DNA from: Clonostachys chloroleuca
Lineage: Eukaryota; Ascomycota; Sordariomycetes; Hypocreales; Bionectriaceae
Reading direction: 5' to 3'
DNA: 64,000 nucleotides
Assembly: GCA_037952775.1 (NCBI GenBank)
Contig: JBANAY010000001.1
Span: 5,890,001 to 5,954,000, forward strand
Positions 20,947 to 31,461 of the stretch are shown here, one piece after another (the first letter of the stretch is position 1; each line of letters begins with the position of its first letter). The translations under genes were made by a program, and so were the position numbers. The notes beneath the pieces are model-generated. The model did not search any database, was not told the DNA's origin, and worked only from the letters and a program-made list of their open reading frames with translations.

Positions 20947-21990
20947 TCAGCTCCAGAAAATCCTCTCAGGTGGACGCTCTTTCATACACACTTCGGACCC
21001 CCCTCGCCGCTTGTTTCCCAGATGAAGCCTCAAGCACGGATATAGATTTGCCCTCCAGGTATCGCTCAGAGGCGAACCTTCGCCCCCAAAATCTTTCCAT
21101 GCCGATACCTCGGCCACAGAAGCATTCCGGAACTTCACGGTAAAGTCTGTCGGGCAGGATCCACAGCTCCCATGGACTGTGATGCCTTGATACTCAAACG
21201 CCATGCCAATCGCATTCTTCAAAGTTTTAGGTACGTGGCAGGATTTTCCGAAGCCATGATGGATGCATATGGGGACATTATTCCCCATAATGGTGGGGGA
21301 TAGTATGGTGTCTCCCGTATCGAACGTCCACGTAGATTTGAGAATAAACCTCCCCTCGGCGACCTTCGGAGCTGCGTGAAGGTGTCCTCGCATGGCATTC
21401 TTACGCTCAGGGAATGTGGGCGTATCATTGTAGGGAGTGAGTAGACGCCTGAGGCGTTCCCTGCACTCGCCGGAATTTGGGGATAGTCTGTCGTATTTCA
21501 ACGACAGTTGAACGTGGCGGTAGCCGTCGCTACAAAATTTGCTGTCCCAGAGTGGCACGAAACTCTCATGCTTGCCGTACTTATAGGCGAAGCAATCCCA
21601 CCATTCCTCTCTGAGATCGGCATCTGTGACTGTGTGTAGCTGTGCACAGTATGCACAGACCCATTTTCCGGGGTTGTTGTGTGATATGCAGCGTAAATAA
21701 TCGAACGCTTCGTCGTCTGGGAGGTCGTATGTGGCCAGTGATTTGCCACAGGTGATCTCACTCAGACTACGGCAGGTCTGCCCCAGGATGGACTTCTCGT
21801 GAGGGCGTAGAATATCCAATACCATGAATAATAACTCGACTGGTAGCTGAAGAAGAGGGGATGTCTGATAGCCATCGTGCTTTATTACCCCAGATGTGGG
21901 GCCCTGGTCGTGAGGCCGAAGGCTTGTAGACATCTCGGCATCCACGATGTCGTCTTGAACAGAATGCATACTTTTTCTGCTATGAATCAT
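20947..21990 (-). CDS. F-box domain protein
   Basis: Read from ATG 21990 (MIHSRKSMHSVQ), giving 347 residues without introns. The frame is open further upstream but lacks an ATG in good context, and the translated sequence there looks like a 5' UTR. An F-box follows at about residues 45-80 (LLQLPVELLFMVLDILRPHEKSILG, then CRSLSEITC). A CAYC pair comes next and a CGSC pair lies near the C-terminus. F-box proteins bind Skp1 and bring substrates to SCF ubiquitin ligases. The rest of the protein is the presumed substrate-binding part and is not recognised. Fungal F-box families are large and fast evolving, so no target is suggested. Confidence 0.78.
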   Translation of the reverse strand: MIHSRKSMHSVQDDIVDAEMSTSLRPHDQGPTSGVIKHDGYQTSPLLQLPVELLFMVLDILRPHEKSILGQTCRSLSEITCGKSLATYDLPDDEAFDYLRCISHNNPGKWVCAYCAQLHTVTDADLREEWWDCFAYKYGKHESFVPLWDSKFCSDGYRHVQLSLKYDRLSPNSGECRERLRRLLTPYNDTPTFPERKNAMRGHLHAAPKVAEGRFILKSTWTFDTGDTILSPTIMGNNVPICIHHGFGKSCHVPKTLKNAIGMAFEYQGITVHGSCGSCPTDFTVKFRNASVAEVSAWKDFGGEGSPLSDTWRANLYPCLRLHLGNKRRGGSEVCMKERPPERIFWS

Positions 21991-23217
21991 GGGAGCAGAT
22001 ATAAGAGAAGATGATAGAAGAAATAAAGGCGTATGGATAGAGGATGAAGATTCAAATAAGGTCAAAGAGTTGTCAGCAAACGCCCGATATCTATCACTGT
22101 ATCTGGTATGATGAAGAAGACAGATGTAGATATGGGAAGTAGAATAGCCAATATTGGAATAGTGAAAAGATGAAAAACTTGGAAAGAAAAGCGAGAGACA
22201 GCGGACCCAAATAGGGTACAATTCTACAATTCTACGGGGCGAATTTTCTGGATGAAACTTGGTGTTTTACACTGATAACTTGCTCTGCGTCTAATCAAGC
22301 AAACTTTGAAGCGTAGAACTCAAAGGTGAAGTCTGCTCCCTCTATTACGCTCACAGAGCTTTTGGAGATTCATCATATCCGGAACTCGGCGCCTCTGACC
22401 GTGTCAGAAAGTCGGTTATCTATCCACTGTCAACTCGATTTATCGTTACATTTTCCCATTCCAAAATTTCTCAAGCTCTGACATTACTCCTAAAAAGATT
22501 ATCAGCATGGAACTACCATCTCCAGTATTGTGAATGTAAATCTGGTTTTGTTTTATGCAGACCTGTGACATCTTAGCCCCAGCTTAGTCGGGCGATGCCA
22601 AATAAACTCAGCGCCACGAGTCACGCGTGATGGAGCAAAAGAGACCCAAAATATAGTTAAAAGTAAGCTGATGAAAAAAATTACACAATGTAATAAAAAG
22701 CGGATTTAAGATTTCTATGTGGGCATTTGCTAAATCCGCTATTCTATGTCTTGCCAGAGACAATGTAGAATCGTACTCGGCATCGGAATGAGAGTATACT
22801 GTCAAAATTGTATTCTGGTGATTCCGTAGGGAACAAGAGATGGGGCAGGAGGATAACAATCCAAGATCTGGTTTTTCGCCTTCAGTATTGGGTACGGCTC
22901 GCCCCGGAAAGCTCTGTTGTCGGGCGGCAAAAGTCGAACCCTAAATTCAAGTCTCGTGAGCCTACCTAGTTTTATCTATGCATTGTTCCGGTGCCCGGGT
23001 CGGGCCATACCGTACTATCTATATTTATTTGTGCTAGGCAGAGCTCTATTGCCCCCTTTCATTACCTCATCTTAGCCACCCAGGGCTCGAAGGTAGGATA
23101 GCACACTGCTAGTTGGTTCGCCCGCTGATAGTCTATTCTTCGACAGTCCACAGTGGACTCCCGCGATAATCTGACAATACCGGCCACAGACTCGAGAATA
23201 AGCAGCTTAATGTTCGA
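21991..23217. other. intergenic, nothing recognised
   Basis: Promoter side of the F-box gene (the stretch to ~22200 is probably its 5' UTR), then AT-rich spacer. No gene supported. Confidence 0.5.
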
Positions 23218-23627
23218 GTGTCTCATTTCTCATGTCATCCACTTGGTAGCATAGTAAAACACTACGTGGAGCGTAGCCGACAGTGCCTCGCTTCCTTTGC
23301 AGGGATGGCCGCCATCTACGCTTGCTGGACGGTAGGATCGACGGTCTTTGTCCGAGACACATCTAATGGAGCCGCTGGGGATGCATTCAGCGTCTTTATG
23401 AGCCCTATCGGCCTCTTAACATCGGATGGCGCATATATCTCGTACATGGGTCTTTTTCGGCTGCCGAGACCACCCTTGTATACTTTCTCTACTCCAAAAC
23501 GTTTGGTTTCTCGCTTGAAGGCGCTGCAAAGAGCTTAGAAAACGACAAGGCGAAATTCACAATTGCAGAAGGCAAGCTATGGTGGCAACAGATAGATAGT
23601 AAATCATCGATATCACCCACAGCATAA
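23218..23627 (+). pseudogene. decayed fragment, possibly the C-terminus of an MFS sugar transporter
   Basis: Two overlapping plus-strand frames give a protein-like stretch of ~135 codons that cannot be a whole gene. The first frame ends ...SPIGLLTSDGAYISYMGLF. The continuation (SAAETTLVYFLYSKTFGFSLEG, then ENDKAKF and a stop at 23625) is in another frame. One base missing from the T5 run at 23453-23457 explains the shift. The hydrophobic LVYFLYSKTFGFSLE resembles the end of the last membrane helix of sugar porters (VYF-x-x-PETKGRSLEE), but the PETKG core is not kept. The upstream part of a transporter is absent. The family assignment is tentative; that it is a degraded coding relic is better supported. 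Confidence 0.35.
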
Positions 23628-24443
23628 GGTGGGAATCGTCAAAAGTTATCGGGCAAACAAATAGTCAAATAATTGTAGACACATATGGCCTATCCTGATT
23701 GGTAGCGCCTCACTTGGTATTATTCTTCGTACTAGTAGGATATATGTAAATAAGAAATGATTTTACGACTTCCAAGAAAAGCGAATGAAATACATCTAAG
23801 TCTTGGGTTCCATTTGTCGTCGCCATCATGATTCCCAATCCGTGGGTAGAATGATGCCATCCCACATGCCTTTCCCCTTTTGCAGATATGTATGCCGAAT
23901 TTGGATCACTTACAGAGTGATACATTTTCGGTATAGTGCTATTCTGTTTCCTTTAATAGAGGTATTGGAGATTGGCAAATTGATTGCGCCAAGAAAACCA
24001 TGTCCGGCGACGCCGATTATTTCTATCTACGGCCCCCAGGCGGCCCTGATTGAGGTTGCATCCCCAATATGCGCCTCAGCCGCTGCGCCTCCGCGGCTGA
24101 GAACAGACCATCCCCGTGGTGGCCTGCGAGTGGCTGGAGGGAGTTTGTGGTTGCATGAACCAGGGCCACGGGAGGCAGAGCCAACGACCAACTGCATATC
24201 GTAGGGCTATTCTTGGGTTGAGGCCGCCTCGTGTGGTCAACGATTGCGTCTTGCTCTACCTCGTATGCAAACCATCGTTTCAGGAACCGCCCAGGCAGAA
24301 TTGGATGGAATATATAATAGGTCAAGTCATGGGCCAACAGTGGGAGCAGGCGGATGCCCAATCCCATGCAGACAAACTCGGTCTGAATTAACCACACACT
24401 ACTCAACACCCCTCCCTTTGTGTCTGTTGGTACATGATCAATA
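23628..24443. other. intergenic, nothing firm
   Basis: Promoter region of the following gene. A 155-codon open frame on the minus strand (24023-24490) overlaps its start. It has no recognisable domain and is not called. Confidence 0.5.
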
Positions 24444-26174
24444 ATGCCTCCAGCGACCTCCTCGCGTGAGAAAGAACCCAAAGCCCCCACGATCGGCAGT
24501 TTATATGACGAATTAAACTATGGCAACCGCATGTGCGAGCGCCGTCCCGAGCGCAAAGGTATGCTAAGGAATAGCATCAGGACGTTTGATGCTAGCCATG
24601 GCCACAAGTACCGAAAGCCTCGCTCTGTCAGTGATCTCAATACGAGAGTGTACAAGGAAGCCATATCACAGATCGCAAGTGATTTCTTAAAAGCGGAAGG
24701 ACCGAGGCTTTGGCCAAATGATCATAGTGATACCAGGCTATATGAGGAGACTCTTGTCTGGCCGGAGGATAAAGATAAGTGAGTGTGAACCTTGACCAGC
24801 ACCGATGATAGGATCATACTAACGCCGTGCACTATCTCTAGGCTCCAAGATTTGATGACACAAGTGTTCCTTAGAAAGCGCATTCTTAAGCTGAGGAACG
24901 ACAAAATGAGGAAGCCGCGGAGTGGTCATAGGCCTCGAGGCGCAGGTTCCTCAACGATGGAGATTGATGAAGATGAACCCGATAACACACCAGCAACACC
25001 ACGTCGACGCTCCGAAATGTCTCAACAGCTCCAGCTCCCCGGAACTGTTCCAACTACTCCACAATCCGCCACAACGCATCCAGCCACGGCGGAGGGGGAT
25101 GATCCTTTTGCTTCTGGAGGGGAAGATGCCGAGGCAACTCAGAGACGTGACGGAGGTCGCCCAACACAGCCACTCCCCAGGGCGGCCCCATCAACAACTT
25201 TGATCGCTCAAGGGAGACCCGCTAGCACGGGCCATTCTCCATTGGGAGCCACATCTTCTCGTTCCAACGTGGATGGTCGCAATACTGCCAGCAGTCTTAC
25301 GGAAGGAAATCTACACGTTCACAATAGTAGTGCTCCTTCACTGAACAACTCGCACAGCAGGGAGGTTGGTGTTTCATCGGATGATGATAACCTTATGTCC
25401 CCGTTGGAAAAGATCTTTCCAAGCCCTGATAGAAGACATAGCAGCAGAAAGGGCAAAGAGAAGGAGTCAGAAAAGGAGAGGCGAAAAGAGATGCCTCCTC
25501 CACAACTACCTACCGAGCGAGCGGCTCCTGTTACAGGCTCAGACCAGGGCAATCAACATCCAAGGCAAGGTCCCTCGCCCATGTCGAGGTTCCCCAGCCA
25601 GCAACGAGGGACCTCAGTCTTCTCAACGCTTGACTTAGGCCGCTCTCCAAGTCTACGACCTCGAGCACCGGAAGCCTCTATGGAGGGCGTGATAGATGAA
25701 TCAACTCGCCCTTCTGTCGAAACTGATGACCTGCAACATATGAATGAGGGTCAACGTGATGGAGTCACAACAAGAAAATCCCCTTTGGAGCCGGAAATAT
25801 GGTTTCGAGCCATTGTCTCGCGCAAGCCTCCCGTTGAAGAGTCGTGGAAGCCCAATGGGAAGTTCTCTGACAAGACACTTGCAGAATTAAAGAAGGAGCT
25901 TCCGTTCAACTTTGACGACGGGGATGTGGTGGGATTGAAATTTACACTAAAGAGTTATGAAGGGATGAGGATAGTGGAAACAATTGACCATAATAATAGA
26001 CACGACCTGCACCATCTCAAACGTGTTTTTGGAGAGAGAATCAGAGAAGCGATGAAGGAGAACACAGGGGGAGACAGAGGTCCTGTTACTTTTGATATGG
26101 AAATTGAGACGGTGAAATGTAGTCGAGCAAGGACAGTCGGTAGGGAGGAGTCATTGGCGCCATTGTTGTGGTAG
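24444..26174 (+). CDS. unrecognised protein with long disordered middle and conserved-looking ends
   Basis: Two exons, 24444-24778 and 24842-26174. They are joined over a 63-nt intron with GTGAGT donor, ATACTAACG branch and CTCTAG acceptor. The product is 555 residues. The N-terminal ~130 residues look folded and basic (SLYDELNYGNRMCERRPERKG; LQDLMTQVFLRKRILKLRNDKM). Residues ~135-400 are Ser/Pro/Gln-rich, with acidic patches and a Lys/Glu-rich segment, and are surely disordered. The C-terminal ~140 residues look folded again (EIWFRAIVSRKPPVEESW; FDDGDVVGLKFTLKSY; ERIREAMKE). I recognise no family. There is no signal peptide or membrane segment. The basic N-terminus and disordered linker would suit a nuclear or scaffold role, but that is speculation. 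Confidence 0.75.
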
Positions 26175-27228
26175 ATTTGTGTTAGATTAGCTGAATCAAC
26201 CTCGTCTTTCGCGAGATTATGATTTCCTATTGTCCATCCTGCATCGACGTTGGGAAATGAGGAGCTTCCAATTACGAAAGCCCCAAGACAACACAGCAGG
26301 ACCAGCTTACCACTTTTAATATCAGATATCCGTCGTTGATCGATATTTTTTCTCTTTTAGATAGACTTAGGCATTTGATTTAGTCAAATACAATATATGC
26401 TTCAACAAGCTGTCCCCTTAATACAGATTCTCGTACCGCAATAGAGGTTCAGATCACAACTTACGAAGCAGGGAAGGGTGTCTATTCCGCTTACCTTCAA
26501 GCATCGAACCAGAGCAAAGGTGACCAAACTCTCATGAGCGTGTGGCGGCTTACGGAGCTCAACCTATCAACGTGGTGCAATGACAGCTCTGCATGGGTGA
26601 GTGGACTGGTTTCCCTAATACGTGCCAGAATGCTAAAACATAAGCGAAGTATGCGAATCTCACCTTTCGTATCCAACAAATCTGGAATTTGGAGTGCAAA
26701 TGCCTAATGACGTTATGGCCAGTTCATAATCCCGCTTTAGGTCACATTCTTCCACTGCCACTCGTCGGCAAGATTGATTTACACATCGCAACGTGGCGCC
26801 CGATCACCAACTTGTGCCAACGTAATCGTCAATAATCCCTCAGATCCATCCTTCGCCACGGCCCGACACGGGATTCGAACCGATAAACAAGGTATATGCA
26901 GCTTGCATCCCGTGACTGGTTCAAAACAAGGCACCAGTGAACCCCTCAGATGATGGAGGTTTGGACCCTGTTTCTCAAGGAGGGGGCTGACGTCAATGTT
27001 GCCCAAAAATAACCATTTAGCCATCAACTCAAGCCTACTACCTGTTTTCCGAAGCTATTCAGACCCAGGTATGCCAATAGCGCTTCCTGGTGGATGCGGT
27101 CAGCTTAATATGGGCTTTTACCCGATGCATTCAAACTGACAGGGGAGAGAGCCGAACTTAGAAATCAATGTTTTGCTCGGCAGACGCTCAGACAAGTTAG
27201 CTCGCAGTAGCGAACGTTCGCTTAGCCT
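26175..27228. other. intergenic, nothing recognised
   Basis: Spacer between convergent genes. A tRNA-like B-box on the minus strand (GGTTCGAATCCCGTGTC, about 26870-26886) could not be extended to a tRNA fold. Confidence 0.5.
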
Positions 27229-28692
27229 TTACTTCTGTATGCTTCCATCTCGGGAAAGGGCCCAGCTCACAAGAGCATCTGGGTTCCTCTGCACTTCCGC
27301 CATACTAGCTCGTAACCAGATCCATTGACGTTCGATATTGATCTGTTGGTCCATGAGATTTTTCAGGTTGAGATTGATCCCGTTTTTTTCCTGGAACTCC
27401 TTCACGAGCCTTCCAACTTCCTCAGCAAGAGGGGTCAGGTGACCTGTTTCCGCATTATCCAGGATGTGTGACGCGCGCATAGGCGAGACTAGGTCATCAA
27501 TCTGCTGCTTTACCACTTCATCGTGATCCGCACAGGGGTCAACGAATTCCAGCCTCAGTTGGATGGATGCCCAATTCCTATCATAGTAGGAGGCCAGCTC
27601 CCGTAGATGCTCTTCTTGGAGGAAGTGGACCCAGTGCAATAATCTCTTGCCAAGTTCTCCTCTCCCATGCTCCTGTTCGAAGCACGTATTGCATCGCGCC
27701 TCATCCAGAAGGGATGTGGAGATAATCTCATCCTCCCAAGTTGTGTGGCCAAGGACAGGCTTCCAGCTTGTCAGTTTCCCACCAAGTCGAAACGCCCGAA
27801 TCTCTTGCCACTTCTCACATACGGGGCATCGTGCCATGTACATCTGCCAATGTTGGCCAATGAGCCGGCCAAGGTAGTGTTCCTCGACGATCTTTTGGAA
27901 GACAGGTCGTTTGTTCACGAGAAACTCCCAGTATTTCGGGAAATAGCGATCCAAGGGAGTGGCAAAGTAAAGGTTAAGGCTGATCTGGATCGGAAATACA
28001 AGCGTCCCACGCCGACCCACGGGATTCTTTTGGTATCGGCATTCATTGCATCTGCGGAAGTGACGTTTGGTTCCCATGTCCTCCAACTCCAGATCCTCCA
28101 TGATCTTGTCGAATACAGCACTTCTCGCCTCTTCCGGACAGAGCCTGATCTGCTCTTCGGTCAATTCCTCAAGCGCTTCTATCCCAGCATCGCGCATCTG
28201 TAGTATGGCTTCCGCTGTCATAGGGTCTTGGTGTTCATAGATATGCAGAAGGTAGTAGTGGTATCGGCGTCGCCTTGCATCCTGGGACACATAGGGACCA
28301 ACACGGCCTCCCCAATTTTTACCGTAGAGTGAAGGCTTCCATGTTGTAAGAATATTGGCAGCAGGAGCTCCCGGAGGAGGCTTCCTATAGCCACGCCGGA
28401 GGAGGGAGCGGTTGTCAAAGTGCGAGTGGGACAGCAGTTTGAGGCATCCGGAACAGGCCCATCGTGTGGATTTCCAGGACTCGTAAGTCCACCAACCAGA
28501 TCTCTGAGCGAACCCTGCATCAAAAGGCTCTGTGCACTCCAGTGCCAGCAGCCGTTCGACGAACTCCCGCTTGCCGGGCTTGATGACCTGGCGAAAACGG
28601 ATGCTCGTTTGGCTGAGGGAAATAAGACTGATGGAGTCGAGATCTGCAACGATTCGGTGTAATATCTCGTTAGGCAAGAACGGAAACGGCAT
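27229..28692 (-). CDS. F-box domain protein with several CxxC pairs
   Basis: Start at ATG 28692, 487 residues, no intron. The F-box is at the very N-terminus (MPFPFLPNEILHRIVADLDS, then LISLSQTSIRFRQV). Four CxxC pairs follow: CSGC, CNEC, CPVC and CNTC. They are spaced so that they could bind one or two zinc ions. The first sits in a W-x-CSGCLKLLSHSHF context that I associate with a large ascomycete F-box subfamily. It probably acts as an SCF ubiquitin-ligase adaptor through Skp1. The C-terminal ~120 residues are charged and helical. No target can be named. It is unrelated in sequence to the other F-box genes here beyond the F-box itself. Confidence 0.8.
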   Translation of the reverse strand: MPFPFLPNEILHRIVADLDSISLISLSQTSIRFRQVIKPGKREFVERLLALECTEPFDAGFAQRSGWWTYESWKSTRWACSGCLKLLSHSHFDNRSLLRRGYRKPPPGAPAANILTTWKPSLYGKNWGGRVGPYVSQDARRRRYHYYLLHIYEHQDPMTAEAILQMRDAGIEALEELTEEQIRLCPEEARSAVFDKIMEDLELEDMGTKRHFRRCNECRYQKNPVGRRGTLVFPIQISLNLYFATPLDRYFPKYWEFLVNKRPVFQKIVEEHYLGRLIGQHWQMYMARCPVCEKWQEIRAFRLGGKLTSWKPVLGHTTWEDEIISTSLLDEARCNTCFEQEHGRGELGKRLLHWVHFLQEEHLRELASYYDRNWASIQLRLEFVDPCADHDEVVKQQIDDLVSPMRASHILDNAETGHLTPLAEEVGRLVKEFQEKNGINLNLKNLMDQQINIERQWIWLRASMAEVQRNPDALVSWALSRDGSIQK

Positions 28693-31461
28693 GGCATCTG
28701 ACAAGCGCGATGAGGGATGGGATGAGCGTGGGTCATGGCAGGGGAGAGAAGTGAAATGGGGTCGTGAGGAGCCGCTGGCATCATCACCACGTATTTACCT
28801 GCCACAAGAGGCTAATGCCACCAGCCACAATTGCAGGCCTGTGGAACTGTGGCGGAGTCGGCTCCATCTTTGTCCGCTACTTACCCTAGACCCTAGATTG
28901 ATATGCATCTCGGTACACCACCAGAGTAGAGTAGACCTGAGGTCGAGTGTATCTTGGTAGTAGCTGCAATTAGCCATCAAACTTTCCTATCTTCTTTCAG
29001 TTAAGATGTCGAACTTGCAAAGAAAATGTTGGTATAATGAGTGAAATGCGGTACATAAACACCTCGTCAGCAATATCATTTACGCCTCCACATCCATGAT
29101 GAAACATTGTGGGTTACGACGGGAGAGCTAAGAAATGACTCTTCACTTATTAACCTAAACAAGACTTACATCCAACTGATTTCTAAATTGTCAGCATTAT
29201 CAGACAAACCCCTTACACATCTCTGAGATTGCCGTTCCAAGTTCAACGCCATCTGTTTTTGACGTGTGAATCAGATCCATTGTGAGTGTTGTTCCCCACT
29301 CATCGCGAATCAGTAGCCGGCTTACTTGCAAATAGCTTGACACGGCTTTCTTGTTGCTTGAATTGTGACCCCAGGCCGTGTCAAATCCCGGAACTTCGGA
29401 AAATAATCTTAGTCCCTAGCCTCCTGCGTTATTCGACTATCAAGACCGACCACCTGACATATTTGGTTTAGATGTACGAGGCTGCTAATTATTCAGCAAA
29501 AGGCGTGGTCCGTGATAATCAATCGACACGAGCCAACACTCATTTACCATTGTGCTCCTCCCAAGTCTAGAAACTACCTAGTCGACGGTCTTTCCCACCC
29601 GCCTAAGGACTAAGGTGTGGCCAATGCCGGGGTCTAGCAGGACATCTGGTTGGCCAGACTGCCGTTAGCTGGTCTTGAGGCAATCGACGAGCACATCCGC
29701 GCGCGATCCTTCTTCCAAACAGAGCTTGGTGCAGAGCGGATATGGGGGGACGCTGCCGGCAATTTAGCCGGACAGGCATTCCCCCGTCTTACTTGGGTCT
29801 GTTTCATAACATTCCTCTAAGACCGGCTCGCCCGCTTCGGCGTTAGCAGGTCCCAATTAAATAGCTGCTGTAGACGCGGTGATGAGGCATGATGGGCAGA
29901 AGCGAGAAACGGGCGGCGGCTGCATGTGTGCGGGCAGAGACGTTATCGGAGTATAAATGAGCTGTACGCTGCATGATGGGCGCAACAAACTTCAGCTATG
30001 CAGGGGCCGACGAATCAGGCAGGGTGCTGTGATGTAATGTGAAAGGTAAGCTGTATGTATGATGTAGGGGGAGGGGGGCGAGGTGCATACATATATTATT
30101 ACCTCTCAACCATATTAATAATGGCCTACATACACTTCTCCTCACGGCTGGGAGAGGCCTCTTGCCGCTCTCTCGCTTGAGCTACCAATCAGCCCGCCAG
30201 CCTGCGGTTGTGTAACTATTCACGCAGACTCCTTCCTTGATGCCCGATCCTGCATGGTGCAGAGCTTTGGATATTGCTTTTTATGTTTTCGTCACCCCGG
30301 CTCTGGCTACGCGTCAATCTGATTATTTTGATTTATGATGAATATGGTATTTTGATTTGCATATCCCAACAAAAAGCGCTTGCTGTCATGCAGTAAGAAT
30401 GGAAACCGCGCTTTGTAGCGATGCATGTTATCAAGACCAATCACCCTTAACCATGGCAAGCGGGTAGGACGCGGGACGAGTGAAATGCTATTTTTACAAT
30501 CCTTTCCTATTGGCCAGGGCGCATTGCGTATGAGTCGATGCTTTCTGAAGGACAAGAAAAGGAAAAAAGAAAAGAGCGGCGCGAAACACAGCGACGGCAA
30601 CGAGCGCCCGTCAGACTTTGTCAGATTCAAAGCTGGGCTGAAACTCGCACATCGTAATCCGGGGCTCCAAAAGCAGCCTAGGAAAATGTCATCTCCAGTC
30701 TCCTCTCTGTCTGTGGGGACTTTTGGGTTGGGTGAGCAATGGGCATGAATAAAGGAAGATGCGACGAGATTGCACTCGACGCCACAGATGGTTGCGCCAC
30801 CGGCCGACAGTTAGGAGCAGTAATACTTGATCTGAAATCGGATTTATTCTATTGTTTTGGTATCTTAAGAAGCTGACGAGGAACCAACAGGCCAGATTTG
30901 TGACGTATCTGTAGCGCCTTGACAAGAAACGACAGGGACAGGGGTAGGTGAATCCTTCTCTGCAGCGGCCCAGACAGTCAAACAAGTCCCAAGCCTGGGC
31001 TTGCCCTTAATAATATCTGAATTCGAGTAAGAGCCCTTCAGATGATACCTCAGCGTTACACTGTGGCTGACGGTGGAGCATCAAATCCTTGCCCGGTCAT
31101 CCAATCTGCGACATGAGTTTGCCCAGCGGATGTTCTTTTTATATCCGCCTGAGCACGGAGCGATTTAATTCCTGTCGTATCCTCTCTCTTTCCTTGTTCT
31201 GGAGCGGGTTAGCAAAAGCACGCGCCGCCCTTCACCCTCCTCCGGCTCGTGAGACAAAGCATACGAGTGGATACTGGATTTGCCTGCCTCTCTTTCTCTC
31301 ACTCTCACTCTTTTCACGCTCGTTTTTTCTCACATTATATGGCAGCCTGACTCCCCCTGCTCTACTCTAGGCCGACCTGATTCTCTAACTAATTTAATTA
31401 TTAATGCATGCGACGGTAGGGCAGGGCAGGCATTCCTCGCACTCCATCTCCTTCCCGAACC
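28693..31461. other. 2.8 kb intergenic region, no gene recognised
   Basis: Holds the promoter of the F-box gene on the left and of the HET gene on the right. A C/T-rich tract at about 31280-31335 (TCTCACTCTCACTC) is a typical fungal core-promoter feature. The segment 29600-29900 is more G/C-rich than its surroundings but has no open frame. Confidence 0.5.

Noticed and set aside
24023..24490. 155-codon minus-strand open frame overlapping the start of the 24.4-kb gene
   Set aside because: No recognisable domain or splice extension, and it overlaps a better supported gene start on the opposite strand.
26862..26960. tRNA-like B-box (GGTTCGAATCCCGTGTC) on the minus strand
   Set aside because: The T stem has mismatches and no matching acceptor, D or anticodon arm could be found in the flanking 100 bases. 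It may be a decayed tRNA or SINE relic, but I cannot support it.
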